A stretch of DNA of 64,000 nucleotides. Source: Fistulifera solaris. Lineage: Eukaryota; Bacillariophyta; Bacillariophyceae; Naviculales; Stauroneidaceae. Shown here in pieces: positions 20,131 through 31,310 of this stretch (positions are counted from its first letter, which is position 1; each line of letters begins with the position of its first letter). The notes below the pieces were generated by a model. It did no database searches and was not told the DNA's origin. It was given only the letters and a program-made list of their open reading frames with translations. The position numbers were made by a program, and so were the translations under genes. The DNA lies in the NCBI GenBank assembly GCA_030295235.1, contig AP026137.1, positions 682,001 through 746,000 of the forward strand. Reading direction: 5' to 3'.

Positions 20131-22133
20131 TCGACGATACGTATGCTTTTCGACGCAAATAGTTGCCTTTTGAATGAAGATGATAGATAATTTATATACT
20201 GGTATTCCCATGGCATTTGATTATACACTTCGCGCTTTTGTTTGTGGACGACTTTGGTGCTCTCTTCTCTCATTGCTTCGGTGGCGTTTCAAGGGACTGA
20301 AATTATTTTAGTCGCGATAGCGTACAACCAACACTTTACCATTATAGTGAAAATGGCAGTCGACGATACGGATGCTTTTCGACGCAAATAGTTGCGTTTC
20401 GAATGAAGATGGTAGTAGGTTCATAATTAAATAATATTTCGAAGGCATTTGATTACAGACTTCGCGCTTTTGTTTGTGGACAACTTTGGTGCTCTCTTCT
20501 CTCATTGCTTCGGTGGCGTTTTTATTTATTTATTTAGTCGCGACAGCGTACAACCAACACTTTACCATTATAGTGAAAACGGCAGTCGACCATACGGATG
20601 CTTTTCGACGCAAATAGTTGCGTTTCGAAGGAAGATGATAGATAATTTATATACTGGTATTTCCATGGCATTTGATTATACACTTCGCGCTTTTGTTTGT
20701 GGACGACTTTGGTGCTCTCTTCTCTCATTGCTTCGGTGGCGTTTCAAGGGACTGAAATTATTTTAGTCGCGATAGCGTACAACCAACACTTTACCATTAT
20801 AGTGAAAATGGCAGTCGACGATACGGATGCTTTTCGACGCAAATAGTTGCGTTTCGAATGAAGATGGTAGTTAGTTCATAATTTAATAATATTTCGAAGG
20901 CATTTGATTACAGACTTCGCGCTTTTGTTTGTGGACAACTTTGGTGCTCTCTTCTCTCATTGCTTCGGTGGCGTTTTTATTTATTTATTTAGTCGCGACA
21001 GCGTACAACCAACACTTTACCATTATAGTGAAAATGGCAGTCGACGATACGGATGCTTTTCGACGCAAATAGTTGCGTTTCGAATGAAGATGGTAGTTAG
21101 TTCATAATTTAATAATATTTCGAAGGCATTTGATTACAGACTTCGCGCTTTTGTTTGTGGACAACTTTGGTGCTCTCTTCTCTCATTGCTTCGGTAGCGT
21201 TTCAAGGGAAAATTATTTAGTCGCGACAGCGTACAACCAACACTTTACCATTATAGTGAAAACGGCAGTCGACCATACATTATGCTTTTCGACGCAAATA
21301 GTTGCGTTTGAATGAAGATGGTAGTTAGTTCATAATTTAATAATATTTCGAAGGCATTTGATTACAGACTTCGCGCTTTTGTTTGTGGACAACTTTGGTG
21401 CTCTCTTCTCTCATTGCTTCGGTAGCGTTTCAAGGGAAAATTATTTAGTCGCGATAGCGTACAACCAACACTTTACCATTATAGTGAAAATGGCAGTCGA
21501 CGATACGAATGCTTTTCTGACGCCAAATAGTTGCGTTTAGAATGAAGATGGTAGTTAGTTCATAATTTAATAATATTTCGAAGGCATTTGATTACAGACT
21601 TCGCGCTTTTGTTTGTGGACAACTTTGGTGCTCTCTTCTCTCATTGCTTCGGGGTGGCGTTTCAAGGGAAAATTATTTAGTCGCGACAGCGTACAACCAA
21701 CACTTTACCATTATAGTGAAAATGGCAGTCGACGATACGGATGCTTTTCGGCAGCAAATAGTTGCGTTTGAATGAAGATGATAGATAATTTATATACTGG
21801 TATTTCCATGGCATTTGATTATACACTTCGCGCTTTTGTTTGTGGACGACTTTGGTGCTCTCTTCTCTCATTGCTTCGGTGGCGTTTCAAGGGAAAATTA
21901 TTTAGTCGCGATAGCGTACAACCAACACTTTACCATTATAGTGAAAATGGCAGTCGACCATACGGATGCTTTTCGGCAGCAAATAGTTGCGTTTGAATGA
22001 AGATGATAGATAATTTATATACTGGTATTTCCATGGCATTTGATTATACACTTCAGCGCTTTTTGTTTGTGGACGACTTTGGTGCTCTCTTCTCTCATTG
22101 CTTCGGTGGCGTTTTTATTTATTGATTTAGTCG
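20131..22133 (+). repeat. Satellite array, nine ~228-bp units with higher-order structure
   Basis: The word TTTGGTGCTCTCTTCTCTCA recurs at 20253, 20485, 20708, 20940, 21166, 21394, 21624, 21851 and 22078, giving periods of 223-232 bp. Two unit types occur. A has ATAGATAATTTATATACTGG and GTGGACGACTTTGG; B has GTTAGTTCATAATTTAATAA and GTGGACAACTTTGG. The order is A B A B B B B A A, and the first two A-B pairs are spaced exactly 455 bp, i.e. a higher-order dimer. Frames of ~60 codons in each unit are by-products of the repeat. The array is cut after unit nine by the element at 22134-24312 and resumes at 24313-24389. A centromeric, subtelomeric or spacer role is unknown. Confidence 0.95.
22113..22133 (+). 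repeat. Target-site duplication, left copy
   Basis: TTTTATTTATTGATTTAGTC plus G, 21 bp, identical to 24313-24333. The sequence is part of the satellite unit, so the element landed within the array. Confidence 0.9.
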
Positions 22134-24312
22134 AAGTGTTGTCTTGTTGAGATGCCTGCGGGAATGAATGTTCTCGGAGTGTAATCTTCAGGGTTCGGAT
22201 CCGGGTGGTTTCGATTTAGTCCGCTGTTTGTAAGTTCCGGGAATGGGTAGCATGTCCATTTGTTGGAATCTCGTTCGTATAGTTGTCGCTCGATAATATC
22301 GTGAAATTGCAGGCCAGTCTCTGTGTGACGGGACCTCGGTCCATGCACCCAGTCGATTACGAAGGCGTTTCCCGTCGGTTGTGATGTAACTGATAAATTC
22401 TCTCCAAATTGTCCAGCATCGCTTCCCTGGTTTCGACTGAATTACACAATACCTCAACACAAAATAAATATACCAGCCGGAAAGACACCCTTGAACATGG
22501 AGCAGTATCTACAATCACTCAACGCCTGGGAACAAGATCTCCTTCGCTACACTAAAGAATCTCCAAATTGCGAGGCACTTTTCGAAGCAGTAATCGGAAC
22601 AGATCGCCGGCTATACGTTGTATCAGACGGTGGGTGCATAACCACCAAAGGGGGATTTGGATGGGTAATAGCAAACGGCACCGAAATCCTTTGGAGTGGC
22701 ACAAGGCCGACCGATGACGTCTTATCGAGCGGAGGCATACGGAAGACTATCGGCGTTCACTTTCCTTCGGCATTACACCAATTTCTTTCAGTTGAAATCG
22801 GCGTGAAACCCTACTAAACACAGCATGCGACGAAGCTCTTCTAAAAAAGGAACAATACATCCAGAAAATTGAAATACCGAATTCCCACGATCAGCTCCAC
22901 CCAGATATGGATGTGATACAACTAACAATTGAGCAGTACAAGGACATCCCGAACATCACGCACGAACATGTCCATGGGCACCAAGGCGATAACGAGGACA
23001 TTGAAAACCTCTCTTGGCTAGCGCAACTAAATGTTCAAGCCGACAATCTAGCTACAAAGGCACTTCAGCAGCGAACTGCCTCTTCAGTACCGATCCCATT
23101 AGGCAATTTTGCTTACATACTACTCGATAATGAACTTCTAACCAGCCAGTATTCAAGCGAACTAAGAGCCCAAGCGGGCAGAGAACAAGGACTGCAATAC
23201 CTCCGGGACAAACTAAACCTTTCAAAAGACGATTATAACTCGTTGCACTGGACAGCCTACCGATTAGCACGACGAAAACTCCCATTCAAACTAAAAGCCT
23301 TCGCCGCAAAACGACTTAGCAATTGGATTCAAACAAACGAGAGACGCCATAAATGCAACGAAATCTCATCGCCGAGATGCCCACATTGCCCTGCAAAAAC
23401 CGAATGCTTCGACCATGTGTTGTGTTGCCCGGCACTCAGCAATTGGAGACATCGGTTTCTTGACGGACTATTAGACACATTGAGAGAAAACAATACACCA
23501 ATCGACCTAAGCAGAGAGATTCAACAGAACATTAAAGACTGGTTCAACGGCACCCTAGCTGACAGCAACGTCGATTTATGGATGAAAGGCCTAATCCCGC
23601 AAGAATGGGACGACCAAGTTTCAAATCATCTTCGAAATATGAATGAACTAACCCACTCGAACAATGGAAGAACGTGGGCAAAGAAACTCTGCAAGTATAT
23701 TATAATGGAGACCTACGGGCGTGGAAAATCCGATCAAGCTTAGTAGACACATCCAAGCAAACAGCCGCAGAACGGGGCGACACGATATAATCTGCAACAA
23801 ACGGCAACAGCCTTGTAATGCGGTCTAAAGGACCAATGCGACATCAAATACCCGTTTTCTCGGCCCTTGAGGCAGAGACTTCTATTGGACAACAATCATC
23901 TAACTTCCTGGTTAGTCAATCACCGTGCAAACATCCTTAGATACCATACGATATGGAAAGAGAAAAACGAGCGACTCCAGTTACAACTTACCTTCACAAC
24001 TCCAGAAACCATCCCATCAGCATCGGAAATCACACCACAACAGCAGCAAAGAGGAAACTTGAACCAAGAACAACCAAACAACACACAAGTCTTCACTTCT
24101 CCACCAGAATCGGCGCTTCATGCGAAACCAAATTAATCACCCGGCCGACGGACCTGGCCACACTATTTATTCTGAATCAGATGGCAGCCCCCTTGCTCAT
24201 TGCCTCAGCGATGTCTCGGCAACCTGTATCCTAGACATTGTCTAGGGACAGATTGTGTTTCGGTTCTGTCATAGGGATAGGAAATAAGCAAGCTAAACTC
24301 TCAATTTTATTA
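22134..24312 (+). mobile_element. LINE-like retroelement copy, 5'-truncated with inverted 5' part
   Basis: A 2.18-kb insertion between 21-bp target duplications, without terminal repeats. On the plus strand it encodes an RNase H-type domain in pieces (LYVVSDGGCITTKGGFGW near 22610; VHGHQG and LNVQADNLATKA near 22975-23060) and, downstream, a Cys/His cluster (CPHC..CFDHVLCC near 23380-23430) typical of retroelement ORF ends. The first ~330 bp (22134 to about 22470) read on the opposite strand and resemble the region that lies upstream of the RNase H domain in related elements, as expected from twin priming. No reverse transcriptase is present. The copy is broken in several places and looks inert. 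Assignment to LINEs rests on the long duplication, the 5' inversion and the lack of LTRs. Confidence 0.75.
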
Positions 24313-24389
24313 TTTTATTTATTGATTTAGTCGCGACAGCGTACAACCAACACTTTACCATTATAGTGAAAACGGCAGTCGACCATACG
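24313..24389 (+). repeat. Satellite unit remainder and right target-site duplication
   Basis: Starts with the 21-bp duplication (24313-24333) and continues CGACAGCGTACAACCAACAC to GTCGACCATACG, exactly the continuation of the unit interrupted at 22133. The array ends at 24389. The next 240 bp before the following gene hold nothing recognised. Confidence 0.9.
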
Positions 24390-24629
24390 TAAAAGCAGAT
24401 TGTCCACAGTCTCGTATGTTAGAAGTCTGCTATAGTCTCAAAGTGTATGTTTACTGGTTTCGCTACTGGATTTCATTCATGAAACCATTTTTTTCGCACG
24501 GTCTGTTGTCTGTTCGTCTCGCATCGACCGCATCTACATAGACAATACCGCTGAAAAGAAAAACAATACCAGTAAAGCTGACCAAACAGATAATCTTTAT
24601 CGTATTATATTTACAAACGCATTCTTACC

Positions 24630-25391
24630 ATGACCTCGTTGAAAACACCCTTCATTGTCTTGCAGCGCCGTGGATTCTCCACGGGAACGCGAGGCGCCCG
24701 CGGTCACGGCTGGTTGACGAATTATCGTGAAGGCAAGGGCGGACGACACTTGCAAGGCGAATACTTTGACCGATCGCAAACCGATGCTCTGGCCTGGAAT
24801 CGCGCGGTTTTAGAGTTAGGAAGCAAGCGTGTCCATATCAAGGTGGTTGCGGAACCGAAATCGAGCACGGAACAAACGTTTTCGTTGGATAATTTAACGG
24901 GCGCGGCGTTCGATTTGGAGATGGATGTAGCCAGCGCCGTTTTCCCGGAAACAGCGGAAAACTTCGTCCAGCTATTAAAAGAAAAATATCGCGGAACACG
25001 ACTTTATCGGGTGGAGCGCAATGTGGGTCTATATGGTGGTGATGTTGTGACGAACACGGGCAAGGCGGGTCATGCCGCGGGCGAATTCCCTCGATTAGCG
25101 ACGACACAAGATCTTTCCTCGGCGCTGTGGCACGTGCCTGGGACGCTTTCTATGGTGGTTCCGACCGTCGGTGAGATTGATTCGCGATTTCTACTGTGCT
25201 CTCATTATGCACCGCATCTGGATGGTATTCACCGAGCGTTTGGTATGCTGACCGACGATAGCCTAGCACTGGTCAAAGAATGGCACGATACGCTCTGGAC
25301 CACGTACGGTGTACCAGCAGGGTTTGACTTGATTTTGACGGAGGGCGGCGTAATGGATGAAAGTCCCACTTCGTCGTCGCAAGCGGCATAA
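24630..25391 (+). CDS. Cyclophilin-like protein, probable mitochondrial targeting
   Basis: 253 residues. The N-terminus (MTSLKTPFIVLQRRGFSTGT) is basic, hydroxylated and free of acids, like a mitochondrial presequence. The body follows the cyclophilin plan: TAENFVQLLKEKYRGTRLYRV (helix and the strand with the usual catalytic Arg), GGDVVTNTGKAG, GTLSMVVPTVGEIDSRFLL in place of GTVSMANxGxxxxxSQFFI, and LDGIHRAFGMLTDD in place of LDGxHVVFGxV. Several active-site residues differ (no Phe/Gln of SQFF), so isomerase activity is doubtful and a scaffold role is possible. Single exon, ATG 24630, converging on the next gene with 90 bp between stops. Confidence 0.75.
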   Translation: MTSLKTPFIVLQRRGFSTGTRGARGHGWLTNYREGKGGRHLQGEYFDRSQTDALAWNRAVLELGSKRVHIKVVAEPKSSTEQTFSLDNLTGAAFDLEMDVASAVFPETAENFVQLLKEKYRGTRLYRVERNVGLYGGDVVTNTGKAGHAAGEFPRLATTQDLSSALWHVPGTLSMVVPTVGEIDSRFLLCSHYAPHLDGIHRAFGMLTDDSLALVKEWHDTLWTTYGVPAGFDLILTEGGVMDESPTSSSQAA

Positions 25392-25481
25392 CTCGAAAAA
25401 GTAATTGTTCTCTAAATTGTTTACTAAGAGAGTGCTATTCTTGAGTCAATAAATAAACGATTAGAAGGGATCTGAGTCTAG

Positions 25482-26564
25482 CTATTCGTTTGTTATGAAG
25501 AAGTCGGCATTCGGCGTTGTGCTTGTATTATTGTCGTATCGTCGAAAGCAGTCTGTAAAAAATTGTTCAAAGGCCGCCAATAGTTCCAATCGCACAGGTT
25601 GTGATTCTTTCAACAGTTGCAATTGCTTCTTTTTGTACAAAGACCTTCCGTCCGATGTTTCAATAGGAATAGCCGTAATTCCGTAGGCCGATGCATCATA
25701 AGGACTCGCCGCCACATCCAGTCGCCGCGCCTGGACTGCCAAAGATAAACACCGTAGTTTCAAGTCGGCCGATATGAACGGCTGCAACTTTGTAATCATT
25801 TTAAACAAATCCATGGTAGCATGCAGACAAGCCGGTTGCTCATTGATCAGCTGCTGGTCTCGGCTGACTAATGGAACTGTATTCAAGGGCAGAGCTGTCG
25901 GTGCAAAGAACCGCAATGCATCGTAGTGTGTACAGCAGACGCCATTCCGCTCCACCGCTGCATTCAACGTATCGCGATCGACCCGTAATGGCAAATGTTT
26001 TTGATATTTTCCACTTTGGGGTGGAGGACTCCCGGGAGGATGGTACTGCATGGCCCATTCGTGTAAATTGTAGCAGTGCAGGACCGGGTCTCTCTGTGTC
26101 GATTGTTGCAAGACCTTGTAATACCAGACAAAGGCAGATGCGGGGCCCACTAAATCTTCCGATGATAGATAGTAATTAGATGGGCAGTAAGATATGCCTG
26201 CAGATTGAACAGAAGCACCACGCAGCGGCAATAGATCACCCAGATCATCTAATTTGGCACCTTCCAAAAAGACCGGATAGGTCGGCAAGGACCATTGTTT
26301 CAGTTTGCGGACACCCTTGGCGCCTTTCATGCCGTAATATTCGATGAAGAAGTTGTAGACGGGATGTTTTGCATCCAACGCATCGTTTGATAAACCGGGT
26401 CGCAAAAGTTCGTGGACGTGTTCGGCGTGCTGAGCTGCCGCGGTCCTCCACACCGACTCGCGAAGAATGGTCGTTGTAACCGCTCGATGTGCGGCTGTAC
26501 TCATTCCAGCAGTGCTCTTTGGCAAAATCAAAAGAAACAACACTGCAAAACGAGTCTGGAACAT
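25482..26564 (-). CDS. Bacterial-type conserved protein often annotated '3-methyladenine DNA glycosylase'
   Basis: 360 residues, single exon. A probable signal peptide (MFQTRFAVLFLLILPKSTAG) starts at ATG 26564; the longer open frame upstream has no ATG. The body matches, from memory, a family widespread in actinobacteria and other bacteria: HPVYNFFIEYYGMKGAKGVR, LHCYNLHEWAMQY, THYDALRFFAP, ALPLNTVPLVSRD, EQPACLHATMDLFKM, and LDVAASPYDASAYG. The glycosylase name in databases is not backed by a known catalytic motif here, so I give no function. The signal peptide suggests an organelle or the secretory path. No intron and bacterial-like relatives fit an old transfer, perhaps through the plastid ancestor. 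Confidence 0.75.
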   Translation of the reverse strand: MFQTRFAVLFLLILPKSTAGMSTAAHRAVTTTILRESVWRTAAAQHAEHVHELLRPGLSNDALDAKHPVYNFFIEYYGMKGAKGVRKLKQWSLPTYPVFLEGAKLDDLGDLLPLRGASVQSAGISYCPSNYYLSSEDLVGPASAFVWYYKVLQQSTQRDPVLHCYNLHEWAMQYHPPGSPPPQSGKYQKHLPLRVDRDTLNAAVERNGVCCTHYDALRFFAPTALPLNTVPLVSRDQQLINEQPACLHATMDLFKMITKLQPFISADLKLRCLSLAVQARRLDVAASPYDASAYGITAIPIETSDGRSLYKKKQLQLLKESQPVRLELLAAFEQFFTDCFRRYDNNTSTTPNADFFITNE

Positions 26565-26685
26565 GTTATAGCATGGTAGTAGTTTCGATACTAACTGCGA
26601 ATGATGATGGAATAAAAGTACGACGAGGGTTGCGTCAAAATGAAAATGGTTGGTTTTTCCCTCCTCTCCTTTACTATCGCCTTGC

Positions 26686-26993
26686 AAGAATCTACGGATT
26701 TTACTTAGCGGAGCGACATAAAAGTTGATGGATTGTAGTTAAAAACTTAAAGCCGTTTCACCACTATGGTTGACTGTGTACCTTGATATCCATAAGGGGC
26801 TGCTTGTGGTGATCTATCTTATTAAGGTTATCCAACTTTTAAGCCGTATAACCTTAATAGGATGAATGAAACTGATTGTGCTTTAAGGATTTCCCTCTAC
26901 ACAGTCAACGATAGTCCAGGAGTGGTTTTGGTTGGTTAATTAAAATCCATCAAATTCAATGTCGTTCTGTTAAGTAAAATCCGTAGCTTTTCA
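26686..26993. mobile_element. Foldback/MITE-like element with ~95-bp inverted arms
   Basis: Outer arms 26690-26785 and 26895-26990 are inverted copies: CTACGGATTTTACTTA on the left matches the complement of TAAGTAAAATCCGTAG on the right. They also share GATGGATT and GTTGACTGTGTA inside. A perfect inner hairpin (ATTAAGGTTAT / ATAACCTTAAT) lies at the centre (26821-26858). No coding capacity; target duplication not clear. It fills the divergent gap between the glycosylase-like gene and ligase IV, so it could also affect their promoters. Confidence 0.75.
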
Positions 26994-27120
26994 CAAGGGG
27001 GGTTGTAAGGCAAAAATCGAAAAAGTTGGCTCCGGTTGTTGCATTGCATGAGAATACTACGTAGATTTTAGAATTGTAATGAATAATCCATAACGCATAA
27101 ATGAACATACGATTATAAAA

Positions 27121-30100
27121 ATGGACGCGAATGAGGAGAAAGAACCGTTCGACGAGGAGGACGACGAAGAAGAGGAGGACGAAGATTTCGCGGAAGAAGA
27201 CGCCGAGAATAGTGATGAAGATCCTGTCGCGGAAGGTGATGCCATCCCCGCACAAGACATAGAGCCTTCTTACGAGAAAGCCAATAGTCTTCCCTTCTTT
27301 ACACTGTGTAGACGACTCGAAGGTTTATGGAAAGCGACTCGTGGTCGGATCAAGAAAAAGAATGTGAAACTCGAGAGGGCCGACAAACTGCGTGCCATCC
27401 TACCGGAAACACTTTTGAATTATCTCTCGACCCCTCTCGTTCCCGGCGGTCCACCGGAATCTGCATTTCCCCTCATTCGGTTACTCATACCCGACAAAGA
27501 TGCGAGCCGATACTTTAATGCAAAAGAAAACACAATCGCGATGACGTATGCTGGTGCTTTTCAACTATCCAAACGACCGGGAGGTCCGTACGAGATGTTG
27601 GCGCATTATAGAGAACCTAACATTGTAAATGACCCGGCAGCAGTGGGAGATTTTGCCTTAGTGGTGAAGAAGGTCTTGAAAGATCGCATCGTGCATGATA
27701 AAACGGAGAAGAGCGGGTCGGATTGGACCGTCGGTGATATCAATCACTTTTTGGATGAGCTCGCGAACCTGAAGCACAAATCAGTTGCCGCCAAAGCGAC
27801 GCAAGGAGCGAATGCGAAGTCATTGAAAGATCTGCGCATCGAACTATTTCGGGAGCTGAGTAAGCCGAGAAGTAAAGACGGCGCGCCGCTGTCCCCCTTG
27901 GAGCATTGTTGGTTGGTGAGAATTATTCAACAAGACATGAAATTCGGTGTTGGGTGGCGTAATCTGGTAAGTAACACGAAAAGTGACTATGAACGCGTTT
28001 CTTTTGGTTTTAGCTGAAATTTCCTTGATGAAAAGCTGGAATGGTTTAACAAGCATGCGGCTGCTCTCTACGATGCCCACACCAGCTTGAAAGCCATTTG
28101 CAAGACTCTGTGTCTTCCCGACTTTGTAGGAAATCATGGGCAGGAAAATGCAGAGACCGACGCAGACAAACCGACCACGTCCTATATTATTTCTTCGAAT
28201 GTTAGTTTAACTTTCGGACGACCGTTCAAACCGATGCTTTCAGCGAAAACTTCTTTTGAGAAGTGTCTGGATGATATATCGAATAGGCATCGTGTCTTTG
28301 TCAACAAGCTGCCAGATGATCACCCCCTTCACCAAAGTCTCACCTTTCGGAATCCAGTTTTCTCAGTTGAGACAAAATTGGACGGTGAGAGGATGATCGT
28401 TCATGCTAGCCGAGATGGAGCCATTAAGATTCATTCAAGAGTGGGAAACTGGTACAGGTGAGTCAATTCTTCTATCGCTTGTATATAAATCATTATTTAC
28501 AAAGCGTCGCTTAATTTCCTTCCTTCTTTTTGACAGTGACCTGTACAGCCCAGTATTAGGCCCGTCGTTGCGACAAGCACTTGCGGGGAACGTAATAGAT
28601 GTGTGAGTATTGCGTGTTTGGAACGTCTTCTCACTCATTGGGCGTTACTGACTTTGCAATGTTTCCTTTACATTCCTGCTACAGTGTTTTCGACGGAGAG
28701 ATTCTTGCTTATGATGCCGGCAGAAAGGAAACCATCCCTTTTGGACAGAATAGGACTGTTGCTAATCTCCGAAGACAGTGGATGCAGCGATCCAACATGG
28801 TTGATGAACGGGACACTCTTCGGCACGATGCTGATAAGCATGATAATATTATTACAACGAATCATGTGGCTAACAGGATGCATATGTCGTCGGACGCAGA
28901 TCTGGCTGGAGAGGAATGTTGGCTGCAGTTTGTTGCTTTTGATATTTTGTATATCAACGGTCCTGACGCTTCACGTCTCCTTGAGGAAACTGTTTCTTCT
29001 CATATCGTACCTCGTCCCGAACCAGGTGCAATCACCAGTCTTGATGGAATTGAAAGAAAGCGACTGCTATACAGAGTCCTCCAACAACAAGAAAATGAAG
29101 TACAAATTGTGGCCACTTGGGTGATTCGTCCTGACGGGGAGTTGGTTGAGGGGTCGGACTACTTTCGCTTCGATGACCCACTCTGTGATTTTGGCTATCT
29201 TAAAACGGATCTTGATTCGCTTTCTTGGACGCTTTCTCAAGATAAAGCGACGATATTGAATCTTGAGCAGAAAAGACGTCATTGTCTTAGAAATAGCAGT
29301 GTAAGCGAAGCTCGGGCAAGTGCCGTCAACGAGATTTACGGAAAGATGGTGGAGGACCAACGAATGGAAGGCCTTGTTTTTAAGGATTTATCTTGTCCTT
29401 ATTATCTTGGGGATGAGTCGAGAAACCTAGCTTATTGGCACAAATTCAAGCCGGATTATCACAATGGTTCCAGTGCTAGCGATTTAGACCTAGTCATTAT
29501 TGGCGCGTATTTCGCTTCTGGCCTTCGCCTTGCTGGGATGCCGTCAAGCTTCCTTTGTGCATGCGTTGACTCAAAGGACCCAGAAGTTTTCTTTCCTCTT
29601 TGTAAAGTCAACGCGGGCTCAATGAGACAGGAGGTGCTACATGATCTATTTAAAAGCACAGGGTTTACAAAAATGGCGAAACAGGGAAATACGACGTTGG
29701 TCAAAAATGGTTTAAAGAACAAGGTCGGAATATTCCTGACTTTGTGACGACTAGAACATATCAGCCCAGTGTTCATTCTGGATGGAAAGTGCGTAGTGCC
29801 GATTACCCCGATTTATGGATTCATCCTTCTGACTCAAGGATCATAACTCTGAATGCTGGTATGTATATTCTGGAAAGCTGACCCTATTCAAGTTACTTGG
29901 TTACTCACCGAATGACTTGTGCCGCAAAATAGGTGAAATTGTATCTAGTGACGCCTTTTCTGCTGGTGTGACGCTTAGATTTCCTCGGGTCACTGCGCTT
30001 CGGGATGATTCAGAAAAGAACGTGTCGGATGTCGAAACAGAATTTCAGTTATGGTCAATCTATCAGGAGACACTAGCTACTCGCTCTGACGTTGTGACCG

Positions 30101-31310
30101 GCATCACCTTCTCGTCTCCGGCAAACAATGGCAATGCCGCTCGTAATATTCTGTGTAGATTCTTGACTGAGGAGCAACTGAACGAATCCAAAAGAAGAAA
30201 ACCAAGTCTCGTACAAAGAGAGAAATGCCGAGAGTGGACATTGCAGATCTCGTGGAGAAAGTAGAGAGTGATCGGTTGACTGGAATGGTCATATTCGTTC
30301 TTGAGGGGACTTATTTTCTCGACGAAAACTTCATTTACGAAGACGAGGCCAAAGAAGCTGGGTGGCTTGAAGAAGCGAAAAAGATTAGATCCAGCCAGGA
30401 TCTTCAGTTATTCATCAGAAAACATTCGGGGACAGTTTATTCAAACGCCGATACAAAAGCTCTCGTAGCAGCTGATGGAAGATCCCTCGTAGTAGGGGGG
30501 GCGCAAGGATGACGCGCGGGTGGTCTCACATGTCCAAGCCATTAAAAACTATCGCTCCGAGGTCGAGAGCTGGCATGGCAAGAAGCCCAAAACGAAGCGT
30601 GCCGGCGATGTCGAACTATTAGCCGCACGAAAGGGCGTTGTGCGATGGAGCTACCTTTTTCACTAGTCTATGGCTCAAGATCCGCTGACCCTAAATTCAT
30701 GGACTACTTAGTTTTTGCTTCACCGGGTGGTGATCCTACAAACTACCTTTTGACAGCTGTTTGTACAGAAGAAATACAGTCCGCAACTTACCTTCAGCGC
30801 GTCCTCGCTGCTCTTTCCGATTCCAGAACAACGCGGCCTAAATTGTTATCATGGCAAGATCAGGCCGAACGATTTCTCGACCCATCGGAGCGATGGATCG
30901 TTGCGTCGAAGTACCAGACCTTGTGGCCATACCGAAAATCAGAAGCAATAGTCAAGCGGTCTGAAGTCTTTTACATTGCTCGCGGTAATGATGGAATGGT
31001 CGACGAAAATTTGCTGTCTAGCTCCTCGGCAGGTACGACGTATGAATCCTTGCTTCCGCTTGTTAGAGTAATGGGTGCTCGAGCTTCGTTCAAATTAAGT
31101 ACTGATGTAACGTATGTGATCTGTGACTTAGTTGAAGGGGGAGATATTGCATTCACATACGATTTGAGTCCAAGCATATTCTCTGACGCGGAGACGGGAA
31201 TTAAACTACTCAGTACGCTGAAGAACTTTTGCATGCAGCACGAGAAAGATGATATCCGCTTGATATCGCCTAGTACGATACGCAAGCGGAAGTGGTGCGA
31301 TGCTGATTGA
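27121..31310 (+). CDS. LIG4: DNA ligase IV (non-homologous end joining)
   Basis: ATP-dependent ligase that seals double-strand breaks with XRCC4. Seen in order: a very acidic head; an N-terminal ligase domain (LPFFTLCRRLEGLW ... PLEHCWLVRIIQQDMKFGVG); the adenylation motif VETKLDGERM near 28370 with the nucleotidyl Lys; FDGEILAYD; EGLVFKDL; WHKFKPDY; an OB-fold; then tandem BRCT regions (RKGVVRWSYLF, PSERWIVASKY). Introns 27967-28013, 28458-28536, 28603-28684 and 29859-29932 are GT-AG. The frame must change at C2 28023-28024, A5 29703-29707, A4 30190-30193, G7 30495-30501 and T5 30656-30660. In each case one base in the run restores family residues (e.g. LLKFLDEKLEWF, LVVGGRKDDARVV). The full length and the motifs are kept, so sequencing error is more likely than loss, but five in one gene deserves a check. 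Confidence 0.85.

Noticed and set aside
19723-20190. 155-codon open frame
   Set aside because: It is the translation of the ~36-bp minisatellite; the apparent protein repeats only reflect the DNA units.
20449-22000. Repeated ~60-75-codon frames in the satellite units, both strands
   Set aside because: Present in every unit with the same edges, with no start context, bias or domain; by-products of the repeat.
20131-24389. Terminal-repeat retroelement with the satellite as its ends
   Set aside because: The flanking sequence is a tandem array continuing on one side only for 77 bp; no primer-binding site, and the insertion is explained by a 21-bp target duplication.
27967-28036. Alternative splice acceptor to explain the ligase IV exon 2 frame
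   Set aside because: No AG lies between the in-frame TGA and the conserved exon; a one-base change in TTCCTT gives a perfect join instead.
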